Shown here: piece after piece, positions 35,187 to 43,611 of the stretch | How positions within the stretch are numbered: position 1 is the first letter of the stretch | Layout: each line of letters opens with the position of its first letter | DNA from: QQVM01 sp035341855 | GTDB lineage: Bacteria; Bacteroidota; Bacteroidia; AKYH767-A; 2013-40CM-41-45 | Reading direction: 5' to 3' | NCBI GenBank assembly: GCA_035341855.1 | Contig: DAOQWA010000002.1 | Coordinates: 62,001 to 126,000, forward strand | Length of the DNA stretch: 64,000 bases | Translations under genes and position numbers: made by a program | The notes under the pieces: model-generated | What the model was told of the DNA's origin: nothing | Database searches by the model: none | What the model saw: the letters and a program-made list of their open reading frames with translations, nothing else

Positions 35187-36155
35187 ATGGGCCTTTTCGG
35201 TTTATTCTCTAAGGAAAAAAAAGAAAGTCTTGATAAAGGGTTAGAGAAGACTAAAACAAGTCTCTTTTCCCGCATTGCTAAAGCAGTAGTTGGTAAATCT
35301 ACTGTTGACGCAGAACTGTTGGATAACCTTGAAGAAATTTTAGTCAGCTCTGACGTAGGAGTTGGTACTACCCTAAAGATCATTAAAAGACTTGAAGAAA
35401 GGGTTGCAAGAGATAAGTTTGTCAGTACTGATGAACTTAATAGATTGTTGAAAGAAGAAATCACAAATCTGCTTGCCGAGAACAATAACATCAATGTAGA
35501 GTCCTGGAACTTTAAAAAACCTGAAGGAAAGCCTTATGTGATTATGGTTGTTGGCGTGAATGGAGTCGGTAAAACAACAACAATAGGAAAACTCGCCCAT
35601 CAATTCAAAAATTCAGGAAAAAAAGTTTTACTCGGTGCAGCAGATACATTTCGTGCCGCTGCTGTTGACCAATTGGATATCTGGAGCAAACGTGCTGATG
35701 TCCAAATCATAAAACAAGCTATGGGTTCAGACCCTGCCTCGGTAGCTTTTGAGACAGTCGAATCGGGTGTTGCACAAAAAGCAGATGTTATAATCATTGA
35801 CACTGCCGGACGATTGCATAACAAAATTAACCTGATGAATGAACTCAGCAAGATAAAACGGGTGATACAAAAAGTTATTCCCGATGCACCGCACGAAATT
35901 CTTCTGGTTCTTGATGCATCTACCGGTCAAAATGCGATCGAACAAGCTAAACAGTTCACAAAAGCAACTGAAGTAAATGCACTTGCACTGACTAAACTGG
36001 ATGGTACTGCTAAGGGTGGTGTAGTCATAGGAATTTCTGATGAATTTAAAATCCCTGTAAAATATATTGGAGTTGGCGAAAAAATGGAAGATCTCCAGCT
36101 TTTCGACAGAACAGAATTTGTAAATTCTCTGTTTGGAGAGAACCAGCTAAAGTGA
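35187..36155 (+). CDS. ftsY: Signal recognition particle receptor FtsY
   Basis: 322 residues with an N domain (about 25-105) and a GTPase domain (about 110-318). G1 is GVNGVGKTTT (about 122-131); DTFRAAAVDQL follows; G3 is DTAGRLHNK and G4 TKLDGTAKGG. The acidic A domain of E. coli FtsY is almost absent, with only a short amphipathic beginning MGLFGLFSKEKKES that may touch the membrane. It docks SRP-ribosome complexes at the translocon. rimO follows after 26 bp. Confidence 0.97.
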   Translation: MGLFGLFSKEKKESLDKGLEKTKTSLFSRIAKAVVGKSTVDAELLDNLEEILVSSDVGVGTTLKIIKRLEERVARDKFVSTDELNRLLKEEITNLLAENNNINVESWNFKKPEGKPYVIMVVGVNGVGKTTTIGKLAHQFKNSGKKVLLGAADTFRAAAVDQLDIWSKRADVQIIKQAMGSDPASVAFETVESGVAQKADVIIIDTAGRLHNKINLMNELSKIKRVIQKVIPDAPHEILLVLDASTGQNAIEQAKQFTKATEVNALALTKLDGTAKGGVVIGISDEFKIPVKYIGVGEKMEDLQLFDRTEFVNSLFGENQLK

Positions 36156-36181
36156 AACTTATTGTTAGGGACGACCACTGA

Positions 36182-37495
36182 ATGAAAACGAAATCGCTCA
36201 AGAAAAATAAAGTAAATGTCGTCACGCTTGGATGCTCAAAGAATATTTATGATTCTGAAGTATTGATGGGGCAACTGAAAGCCAACAAATTTGATGTTTC
36301 ACATGAATCTTCTGATGATGATGCCTCAATAGTGATCATCAACACCTGCGGATTTATTGACAATGCCAAACAAGAAAGTATTGATACCATTCTTGAATTT
36401 GCCCGTGCAAAAGAAGAAGGTAAAATCGACAAGCTGATCGTTACCGGTTGTCTCAGTGAACGCTACAAACCCGATCTGGAAAAAGAAATTCCGGATGTGG
36501 ATAGTTTTTTCGGAACCCGACAACTTCCTGATCTTTTAAAATCACTTGGTGCAAATTACAAACACGAATTAATAGGAGAACGATTTCTCACAACTCCTTC
36601 TCACTACGCATATCTGAAAATTTCCGAAGGTTGCGACAGACCTTGTTCATTCTGTGCAATTCCTCTCATGCGCGGAAAGCACATTTCAATACCCATTGAA
36701 GATCTGGTCAAAGAAGCTAAAGCACTTGCAGCTAAAGGAATGAAAGAACTCATTTTAATAGCACAAGACCTTACATATTATGGTCTTGACATTTACAAAC
36801 AAAGGCGACTCGGCGATTTGCTTAAAAAACTTTCTGATATCAATGAAATTGGATGGATTAGATTGCACTATGCATTTCCTTCAGGTTTTCCGATGGACGT
36901 GCTTGATGTTATGAAAGAAAGAGAAAATATTTGCAATTACCTTGACATGCCTCTCCAACACATTAGTGATAGAATGTTAAAAAGCATGCGGAGAGGGATA
37001 ACGAAACAAAAGTCTTTAGATCTTGTGCAAGATATAAGAGAAAGGGTTCCCGGAATTACCCTTCGAACGACCCTGATCGCCGGATACCCCGGAGAAACAG
37101 AAGATGATTTTGAAGAGATGAAAGTATGGGTGCGCAACACCAGGTTCGAAAGGCTTGGGATCTTCACGTATTCGCATGAAGAAAATACTCATGCATTCAA
37201 TTTGACTGATGATGTACCTGATGAAGTTAAGAGAGCCAGAGCAGCGGAGATCATGGATATCCAACAAGAAATTTCTCTTGCTAAAAACGAAACATTGGTA
37301 GGTCGTGAGCTTCGTGTATTGATTGATAGAAAAGAGGGAAACCATTTTATCGGACGTACCGAATTTGATTCGCCTGAAGTTGATAATGAGGTTTTGATAG
37401 ATGCTGAAAAGTACTTTTTAAGACGTGGTGACTTTTGTAATGCACGTATCATCAAAGCAGAAGATTTCGACCTTTATGCAGAACCATTGGATTGA
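36182..37495 (+). CDS. rimO: Ribosomal protein uS12 methylthiotransferase RimO
   Basis: 437 residues. The N-terminal UPF0004 domain carries the first cluster ligands C18 (TLGCSKN), C56 (NTCGFI) and C90 (TGCLSER). The radical SAM cluster is C151-x3-C155-x2-C158 in CDRPCSFC. A C-terminal TRAM domain (about 370-435) contacts the substrate. The TLGCSKNIYDSE start distinguishes RimO from MiaB. It adds a methylthio group to an aspartate of ribosomal protein S12. It is 26 bp downstream of ftsY, so probably co-transcribed. Confidence 0.96.
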   Translation: MKTKSLKKNKVNVVTLGCSKNIYDSEVLMGQLKANKFDVSHESSDDDASIVIINTCGFIDNAKQESIDTILEFARAKEEGKIDKLIVTGCLSERYKPDLEKEIPDVDSFFGTRQLPDLLKSLGANYKHELIGERFLTTPSHYAYLKISEGCDRPCSFCAIPLMRGKHISIPIEDLVKEAKALAAKGMKELILIAQDLTYYGLDIYKQRRLGDLLKKLSDINEIGWIRLHYAFPSGFPMDVLDVMKERENICNYLDMPLQHISDRMLKSMRRGITKQKSLDLVQDIRERVPGITLRTTLIAGYPGETEDDFEEMKVWVRNTRFERLGIFTYSHEENTHAFNLTDDVPDEVKRARAAEIMDIQQEISLAKNETLVGRELRVLIDRKEGNHFIGRTEFDSPEVDNEVLIDAEKYFLRRGDFCNARIIKAEDFDLYAEPLD

Positions 37496-37574
37496 CAATT
37501 AAATTATTTTTCAATTCATCAGAAAACCAATGCATTAGACTTCAAAATTGATTTAATTCTCCTTCAAAATTGTT

Positions 37575-37582
37575 TACTTTTG
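37575..37582 (+). promoter_or_regulatory. -7 box (TACTTTTG) of the biotin operon promoter
   Basis: TACTTTTG matches TAnnTTTG. A TTG at 37548-37550 lies 24 bp upstream as a possible -33. Transcription would start near 37588, inside the first half-site of the operator-like cluster, with a leader of about 85 bases. Confidence 0.6.
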
Positions 37583-37585
37583 CCT

Positions 37586-37640
37586 CAGTCAATAGACTTA
37601 CACCAAATATTAGTCAATAGCCTTGACTGGGATTTGACTG
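37586..37640. promoter_or_regulatory. Cluster of four AGTCAA-type half-sites: candidate biotin operon operator
   Basis: CAGTCAA at 37586-37592 and TAGTCAA at 37611-37617 are direct copies; the longer match AGTCAATAG is shared at 37587-37595 and 37612-37620. Inverted copies TTGACTG lie at 37623-37629 and 37634-37640. The cluster begins 4 bp after the -7 box and covers the likely transcription start, a repressor-like position. It does not look like the BirA or BioR operators I know. Confidence 0.5.
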
Positions 37641-37673
37641 AAAATTTTCTAGCCGGAACAACTAATTTTCTTT

Positions 37674-38645
37674 ATGAAGTGGAGCAAAAATTCTATACAC
37701 GAAATTTATCATCGCCCTTTACTTGAGTTAGTATTTGAAGCAGCAGGCGTTCACAAAGTACATAAGCAGTTTTCAGAGGTACAAATCAGTTCATTGCTGT
37801 CAATTAAAACCGGCGGATGCCCTGAAGATTGCAGTTATTGTCCTCAGGCAGCCCGATATCATACCAATGTTAAAGCTGAGGCACTGATGAAAACTGAAAA
37901 AGTTGTTGAAGCCGCCATCGCTGCAAAAAAAGGTGGCGCTTCAAGGTTTTGTATGGGTGCTGCATGGCGTGAAGTAAGAGATAATAAAGATTTTGACCGG
38001 GTCATCGAGATGGTCAAGGAAGTAAACAAATTGGGAATGCAGGTCTGCTGTACGCTTGGAATGCTTACAGAAAAACAAGCAATCAAATTGGCAGAGGCCG
38101 GATTGTTTGCCTACAACCATAATTTGGATACATCACAGGAACATTACACTGAAATTATTTCTACAAGAACTTATAATGATCGGATCAAAACAATTTCAAA
38201 TGTTAGAAATGCCGGTATAACAGTTTGCTCAGGCGGAATTATTGGCATGGGTGAAACTGATGAAGACAGAATTGGAATGCTTTTCACACTCTCAAACCTG
38301 GATCCTCAACCTGAATCAGTTCCAATCAATGCCTTAGTTCCTGTCAAAGGTACTCCCTTGGAAAATCAAAAGCGTGTCCCTTTCTGGGAAATACTTCGTA
38401 TGATAGCAACTGCCAGGATCATCATGCCGAAAGCCGAAGTCAGGCTCTCCGCGGGCCGAATGGAAATGAGCATGTCTGAGCAGGCTCTTTGTTTTCTTGC
38501 AGGTGCTAGTTCTATTTTCGCAGGCGATAAATTACTCACAACGCCTAACCCTGAATTCAATGAGGATATGGAAATGTTCAAAATACTCGGACTAAAACCA
38601 AAAAAAATCACAGCTCAGGAGAAAAAAAATATGAACCTGGTCTAG
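37674..38645 (+). CDS. bioB: Biotin synthase
   Basis: 323 residues. Radical SAM cluster ligands are C49, C53 and C56 in GGCPEDCSYCPQ. The [2Fe-2S] ligands are in RFCMGAAW, QVCCTLGML and TVCSGGIIGMGE, with the Arg in VRLSAGRMEM. It inserts sulfur into dethiobiotin in the last step of biotin synthesis. It is the first gene of a five-gene cluster and follows the operator-like cluster. The ATG at 37674 gives the usual N-terminus before SIHEIYHRPLLELVFEA. Confidence 0.98.
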   Translation: MKWSKNSIHEIYHRPLLELVFEAAGVHKVHKQFSEVQISSLLSIKTGGCPEDCSYCPQAARYHTNVKAEALMKTEKVVEAAIAAKKGGASRFCMGAAWREVRDNKDFDRVIEMVKEVNKLGMQVCCTLGMLTEKQAIKLAEAGLFAYNHNLDTSQEHYTEIISTRTYNDRIKTISNVRNAGITVCSGGIIGMGETDEDRIGMLFTLSNLDPQPESVPINALVPVKGTPLENQKRVPFWEILRMIATARIIMPKAEVRLSAGRMEMSMSEQALCFLAGASSIFAGDKLLTTPNPEFNEDMEMFKILGLKPKKITAQEKKNMNLV

Positions 38646-38672
38646 CTAATTTTTTAATACAGCCCGACAAGA

Positions 38673-39821
38673 ATGAAAAACGCTGAGGAGCTAATGAGAT
38701 CTTTCCTCTCAGGAAAAAAAAACAACCTGAGTCTTCGCCGTTTGATATCATCAGAAGGGCGAGTTGACTTTTGTTCCAACGATTATCTTGGCCTCGCAAA
38801 TTCGAAAGAGTTATTTCATCGTACATCCGAAATTCTTGAACAGTTCAAAGAACCATTGAATGGTTCAACAGGCTCACGTCTCCTGACAGGCAATAACAAA
38901 CATTTTATTCAACTGGAGAATAAAATTGCTGCCTTTCATCATGCCGAAGCTGCGCTGATCTTCAATTCGGGGTTCGACGCAAACTTCGGACTTATATCAA
39001 GTATAGCAGGAAAATCAGATTCAATTATTTATGATGAATTATCCCATGCCAGTATTCGCGATGGTATTAGACTGAGTACAGCTAAACCATACAAATTTAA
39101 ACATAATGATCTTTCAGACCTTGAACATAAACTGAAAATTTCAAACGGAATTGTATATGTTATCGTTGAATCATTGTATTCGATGGATGGCGATAAAGCC
39201 GACCTGAAAGAAATCAACAAGCTTTGTCAAAAATATTCTGCAAACCTCATTATTGATGAAGCACATGCCGGTGGAATCTATGGCGAAAACGGAAATGGTC
39301 TCGCATGCGCAAATGAAATTTCTCATTCTGTATTTGCAAGGATAATAACCTTCGGCAAAGCATTCGGTACTCATGGAGCTGCCGTGATTGGAAGTAAAGT
39401 CTTAAAAGAATTTCTCGTTAATGTCTCCCGGCCTTTGATGTATTCAACAGCTTTACCTCCGCATTCTATAGCTGCTATCTCAGCTGCCTATGATCTGCAA
39501 AGTACATTAGATGGGGAAAGAAAAAAATTATTCGACAACATTAAATATTTTAAAAACCAAATTTCAAAGTTAGATCTGAAAGGATTTCTCACTAGTAATA
39601 CGGCAATTCAAAGTATAATTGTTCCCGGCAATGCAGAAGTTAAAAAACTTGCGGAAGTTTTTCAAAACAAGGGATATGATATCCGCCCGATTCTGAGCCC
39701 AACAGTAAAATCAGGTACTGAAAGACTCAGAGTTTGCATCCATTCCTTCAATCACCAATCTGACATTAGGGAATTGGGTACAATATTGAAACAGACCACA
39801 CATGAGTCAATTCCAATTTAA
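38673..39821 (+). CDS. bioF: 8-amino-7-oxononanoate synthase
   Basis: 382 residues, a fold type I PLP enzyme of the alpha-oxoamine synthase family. It shows FCSNDYLGLA (30-39), the substrate loop GSTGSRLLTGN, IIDEAHAGGIYGENG, and the PLP lysine K229 in TFGKAFGTHG. It condenses pimeloyl-ACP or pimeloyl-CoA with alanine to start the biotin ring. Glycine C-acetyltransferase is a close relative, but the operon context makes BioF clear. It lies 27 bp after bioB. Confidence 0.95.
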   Translation: MKNAEELMRSFLSGKKNNLSLRRLISSEGRVDFCSNDYLGLANSKELFHRTSEILEQFKEPLNGSTGSRLLTGNNKHFIQLENKIAAFHHAEAALIFNSGFDANFGLISSIAGKSDSIIYDELSHASIRDGIRLSTAKPYKFKHNDLSDLEHKLKISNGIVYVIVESLYSMDGDKADLKEINKLCQKYSANLIIDEAHAGGIYGENGNGLACANEISHSVFARIITFGKAFGTHGAAVIGSKVLKEFLVNVSRPLMYSTALPPHSIAAISAAYDLQSTLDGERKKLFDNIKYFKNQISKLDLKGFLTSNTAIQSIIVPGNAEVKKLAEVFQNKGYDIRPILSPTVKSGTERLRVCIHSFNHQSDIRELGTILKQTTHESIPI

Positions 39822-39827
39822 AAGGCT

Positions 39828-40463
39828 ATGAACATTGGAGTAATTGGTATACATACCGGAATAGGTAAAACATTAGTTTCTGCAATTCTTTGCGAAGCGT
39901 TGGGTGCCGACTATTGGAAACCAATTCAGGCCGGTGAATTGGATAATTCCGATTCATTGTTTATTTCTAAAAATGTACAAAACACTCAGACTAAAGTCCA
40001 TAAAGAAAAATTTCAGTTTAAAGCTGCTCTATCACCTCATACTGCAGCTAACATGGAAAATGTTTCAGTCTCTCTAAATGACCTTCAATTACCTGAAACA
40101 AAAAATAGTATTATCATTGAAACTGCCGGCGGTTTACATTCCCCTGTGAATGATAACAAAACTATGTTGGATTTGGTAATTCACCTTAATACTCCGGTGA
40201 TAGTTGTATCTCAAAATTATTTGGGAAGCATCAATCATACATTACTCACCATCGAAGCACTGAAAAATTCAGGTGTATTCATTCTTGGATTGATTTTTAA
40301 CGGTGTAGAAAATGAAAGTAGTGAAAAGTTCATCCTGGAAAATAGTGGTATAGCTTGTATAGGAAGGATTCCTTTCGCTGAAAAACCGGATAAAGTATTC
40401 ATCAATAACTGTGCGAAAGACCTCTCAGCTGAACTAAAAAAAATCAGTCATGAGTTCATATAA
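39828..40463 (+). CDS. bioD: Dethiobiotin synthetase
   Basis: 211 residues. The P-loop is GIHTGIGKT (7-15), close to the canonical GTDTxVGKT. The substrate segment WKPIQAG follows, and the Walker B-like region is IIIETAGGLHSPV. It closes the ureido ring of 7,8-diaminopelargonate with CO2 and ATP. It begins 6 bp after bioF and overlaps bioA by 14 bp, so the cluster is tightly coupled. Confidence 0.95.
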   Translation: MNIGVIGIHTGIGKTLVSAILCEALGADYWKPIQAGELDNSDSLFISKNVQNTQTKVHKEKFQFKAALSPHTAANMENVSVSLNDLQLPETKNSIIIETAGGLHSPVNDNKTMLDLVIHLNTPVIVVSQNYLGSINHTLLTIEALKNSGVFILGLIFNGVENESSEKFILENSGIACIGRIPFAEKPDKVFINNCAKDLSAELKKISHEFI

Positions 40464-41754
40464 GCTAAGAGATAAAAAGAGTATCTGGCACCCTTATACA
40501 CAGATGCTGAACGCTGCAGAGCATATTCCTATTGTGCGAGCTGCAGGTTCTAAGCTATATGATGAAAACGGGAATTCATTCATTGACGCCATTTCGAGTT
40601 GGTGGACTAATTTACATGGTCATGCTCATCCGTATATTGCAAAAGCAATTTCTGAACAAGTAGCTGAATTAGATCACGTACTCTTTGCTGGATTTACACA
40701 TCCCGGAGCAATTGAACTTGCTGAAAGATTACTTAAATTGCTTCCTGAGAATCAAACGAAAGCCTTTTACTCTGATAATGGAAGTACTGCTGTCGAAGTA
40801 GCACTCAAAATGTCGATACAGTTCTGGCGTAATAAAGGTCTTAGGAAAAACAGAATCCTGGCATTTGAAAATGCTTATCATGGCGATACTTTTGGTTCCA
40901 TGTCCGTAAGTGGGAGAGGAGCTTTTAATCGGCCATTCAATGATCAGCTTTTTGAAGTTGATTATATTCCCATACCCCGGGAAGACCGGGAACATATTTC
41001 TCTCCTGGCCATGCAGGATCTATTGACGAAAAGAAAAGAAGAGTACGCCTGCTTTATTTTTGAGCCTTTAGTTCAAGGTGCTGCAGGTATGAATATGTAT
41101 CAGGGAGAACCTTTATCTCAATTGATCTCTGTCTGCAGAATAAATAATGTATTGACGATTGCTGATGAAGTGATGACAGGCTTTGGCAGAACAGGAGATT
41201 TATTTGCGGTTGATTCGCTTTCTCAAAAACCGGATATGATTTGCTTATCCAAGGGAATCACTGGAGGTATCATGCCACTGGGTCTGACAACTTGCAGCGA
41301 AAATATTTATGAGGCTTTCCTTTCTCAAGATTTATCAAAGACCTTTTTTCATGGGCATTCATATACCGCAAACCCGATAGCATGTCGTGCCGCTCTTGCA
41401 AGCCTTGACTTATTGCTTGATCCCGTTTGCACTCAGAATAGAAATTTCATTAACCAAAAGCATCTGGCGTTTAAACAAACTCTTCAGGATACTGGTACTA
41501 TTGAAAACGTCAGGGTGACAGGTACAATATTAGCCTTTGAACTCTCCGGGGAAGAAGCTACCGGATACTTTAACAGCAGAAGAAATTATATCTATGAATA
41601 CTTTCTGGACAAAGGTATCTTGTTACGCCCCCTGGGAAATGTTGTTTACATAATGCCACCCTATAGCATCACAGGTCCGGAACTGGATGAGATTTACTCA
41701 GCGATATTAAAACTTGCTTCATCTCCAATTGCCAAATCAAATATTTATTCATGA
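40450..41754 (+). CDS. bioA: Adenosylmethionine-8-amino-7-oxononanoate aminotransferase
   Basis: 434 residues, a class III PLP aminotransferase. It shows IWHPYTQM (the BioA substrate signature), SDNGSTAVEVALKM, ADEVMTGFGRTG, and the PLP lysine K268 in LSKGITGG. It converts 8-amino-7-oxononanoate to 7,8-diaminopelargonate with S-adenosylmethionine as donor. The start lies within the last codons of bioD (14-bp overlap). The stop overlaps the ferritin-like gene by 4 bp (ATGA). Confidence 0.97.
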   Translation: MSSYKLRDKKSIWHPYTQMLNAAEHIPIVRAAGSKLYDENGNSFIDAISSWWTNLHGHAHPYIAKAISEQVAELDHVLFAGFTHPGAIELAERLLKLLPENQTKAFYSDNGSTAVEVALKMSIQFWRNKGLRKNRILAFENAYHGDTFGSMSVSGRGAFNRPFNDQLFEVDYIPIPREDREHISLLAMQDLLTKRKEEYACFIFEPLVQGAAGMNMYQGEPLSQLISVCRINNVLTIADEVMTGFGRTGDLFAVDSLSQKPDMICLSKGITGGIMPLGLTTCSENIYEAFLSQDLSKTFFHGHSYTANPIACRAALASLDLLLDPVCTQNRNFINQKHLAFKQTLQDTGTIENVRVTGTILAFELSGEEATGYFNSRRNYIYEYFLDKGILLRPLGNVVYIMPPYSITGPELDEIYSAILKLASSPIAKSNIYS

Positions 41755-42389
41755 AAGAGCTCATAAAAAATATAATAGCAAATGATTCAATTCATGCAAG
41801 ATGGCTTAACACCTTGTCATTGATGGAAAATACAGGTGCAAGAAAAATTTCTGCTTCTGAGCATCCGATTTTGGTAAGTGAGCTGGTTCTAAAACATGCT
41901 GCGGAAGAAGCAAGGCATGCATACTTTCTTAAAAAACAAATCTCAAAAATTCCGGGAACAGCTTGCATTGATTTTTCCTTAGACAACTTGCTGGGAGGAA
42001 TGTGCAGCTATCACTACTTGCAAAATCTTGACATTTATACATCAAGATATGCCAATGAAGTATTGAAACTCAAAGGTGATCAATTGAGAAAAGCCTGTTA
42101 TTTGCTGGTGACGTTTGCTATAGAAGTAAGAGCTGATGAACTTTATCCTATTTACCAGAACCAACTTGATGCCACCGGACATACGGTCAACGTAAAGTCT
42201 ATCATTGCCGAAGAAGCCGGACATCTTGAAGAGATGGTTAAACAATTGGAATCTTTTTCAGCTGAGTGGCAAATTCATGCCGATATTATCTGTGCACATG
42301 AGCAAAAATTGTTCGCAGAATGGAAAAAGGCAATTCAGAAAGAACTAAATCTGATAGTGGAGGATGAGAGAACTTTGATAGGGAACTAA
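41751..42389 (+). CDS. Ferritin-like di-iron protein, last gene of the biotin operon (function unknown)
   Basis: 212 residues, all-helical by composition. The complete ligand set of a carboxylate-bridged di-iron four-helix bundle is visible: E26 (SLMENTGAR), E53-x2-H56 (AEEARHAY), E125 (AIEVRADE) and E155-x2-H158 (AEEAGHLEE). The spacings of 27 and 30 residues suit successive helices, as in rubrerythrin, MiaE or AurF-type oxygenases. There is no signal peptide. It overlaps bioA by 4 bp (ATGA), so it is almost certainly expressed with the biotin enzymes. I know no described biotin gene of this type. An oxygenase making the pimeloyl precursor, or a helper of BioB, is inference. It is convergent with the next gene, overlapping it by 4 bp. 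Confidence 0.85.
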   Translation: MKELIKNIIANDSIHARWLNTLSLMENTGARKISASEHPILVSELVLKHAAEEARHAYFLKKQISKIPGTACIDFSLDNLLGGMCSYHYLQNLDIYTSRYANEVLKLKGDQLRKACYLLVTFAIEVRADELYPIYQNQLDATGHTVNVKSIIAEEAGHLEEMVKQLESFSAEWQIHADIICAHEQKLFAEWKKAIQKELNLIVEDERTLIGN

Positions 42390-42700
42390 AGTACTACAGG
42401 GTCAATAAAGCAAGGGCTTTTTACAATCTCGTCCTCTGTTCCATCTTCATAGGCAACCTTTACACGTACCTTTGTTCCTTTCTCCCAATTCTTGAGTACA
42501 ACTGATTTTTTGTCTTTAGAGATCTCCCCCTGAATAGGAAGAAAATTCTTGTCGTACATAATATGCTTTATCTCCTTGATTGGCTGCTTAAAATAAATCT
42601 GAAAATCCTGCTTTTTCACATCTTCATTTGGAACTGTCTGAGCACAGATTGACACACAGAAAATGGAAGTGATGATATAAAATAGAGAAAGTGTTTTCAT
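42386..42700 (-). CDS. Small secreted protein of unknown function
   Basis: 104 residues with a signal peptide (1-20, ending SICAQ). The mature part is a short beta-rich domain (VVLKNWEKGTKVRVKVAYEDGTEDEIVKS) that could be Ig-like. One Cys remains in the mature chain (SPCFI). No family is recognised. Its last codons overlap the end of the ferritin-like gene on the other strand by 4 bp. It is transcribed in the same direction as lolA, which ends about 107 bp upstream of its start. Confidence 0.7.
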   Translation of the reverse strand: MKTLSLFYIITSIFCVSICAQTVPNEDVKKQDFQIYFKQPIKEIKHIMYDKNFLPIQGEISKDKKSVVLKNWEKGTKVRVKVAYEDGTEDEIVKSPCFIDPVVL

Positions 42701-42807
42701 GACTTATTTATTCCTTTAAATATACAAAAAATATTTAAGAACAAGCAGGAACTCTACAATGCATCGATTCCCTCGAATTTATTGATTTTACAAGAAATCT
42801 TTTATTC

Positions 42808-43479
42808 CTACCGCAGATCGATCACTTCTGCCCCCGGATAATTTTGGCTGCTGAATGAAAACACTGACTCATCAGTGATGGCATTCGGAGAGAACTTTTC
42901 GACGGTGATCAATTGAATGCTTCCGTTTTTATCAAATAACTGGGCAGAAGATATATACTTCTCAGCTTTATTGATTGTGAGTTTCACCTTAAATACATTC
43001 TTACTTTTTGGATCGACCGGAATCAATTCTATCAGTTCGTAAGTTATTGAACCCTTTTTGATCTCACCATTGAACTTTGCATTCCAACCCTTTTCATACA
43101 TGGTAAAAATGTTAGTAGGAGTAATGCTATTATCATCTTTTCGGAGATTATCGATCTGAACTTCATTCGCATCTTTCAGGAACGTCCAACGGGTTTTGCC
43201 ATCACTTATAACATCCTGTCCTGCGATCTCAAGTTTATAAGCATCGCCCTTCAAAAAGAGAGTTCCTTTTTGTGCATCCTGCTTCTGGTCCTTTTTGTTT
43301 TCTGTATTAATGCTGAAGGTTGCCTTAAGAGAATTATAAGATTTATATCTGGCAGAAACTCCGTCCAATATTTGCTTCGCTTTTTTATCATTCTGAACTG
43401 TTTGAGCGGAGAGACTCACGGAAAGCAATAAAAATAAGAGAATGTTGAATGTTCTTCCTATTCGTGTTGAATTAGTCAT
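42808..43479 (-). CDS. lolA: Outer-membrane lipoprotein carrier protein LolA
   Basis: 223 residues from the ATG at 43479; an in-frame ATG at 43509 would add ten residues before the signal peptide. The signal peptide ends at about residue 26 (VSLSAQ). The mature protein shows the LolA pattern: ILDGVSARYKSYNSLKATFSI, KGTLFLKGDAYKLEI, and IQLITVEKFSPNAITDESVFSF. It ferries lipoproteins across the periplasm from LolCDE to the outer membrane. The 102-bp gap to ftsK, with the same direction, resembles the common Bacteroidota ftsK-lolA pair. Confidence 0.9.
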   Translation of the reverse strand: MTNSTRIGRTFNILLFLLLSVSLSAQTVQNDKKAKQILDGVSARYKSYNSLKATFSINTENKKDQKQDAQKGTLFLKGDAYKLEIAGQDVISDGKTRWTFLKDANEVQIDNLRKDDNSITPTNIFTMYEKGWNAKFNGEIKKGSITYELIELIPVDPKSKNVFKVKLTINKAEKYISSAQLFDKNGSIQLITVEKFSPNAITDESVFSFSSQNYPGAEVIDLR

Positions 43480-43611
43480 AAATTGATTGAATTTTAGGTA
43501 GCCATTCAAGATACAAAAAACGTTCCAATCAGCCTACTTGTCAGATAAAAATTGAATATCTCCCAATTCACTGACCTTTTGAGCCTGAATATCAAAACTA
43601 TAGCTAACGGC

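Noticed and set aside
37586..37640. Known BirA or BioR operator in the biotin promoter
   Set aside because: Neither the long TTGTAAACC-type BirA palindrome nor the TTATMKATAA-type BioR box is present; only the AGTCAA half-sites stand out.
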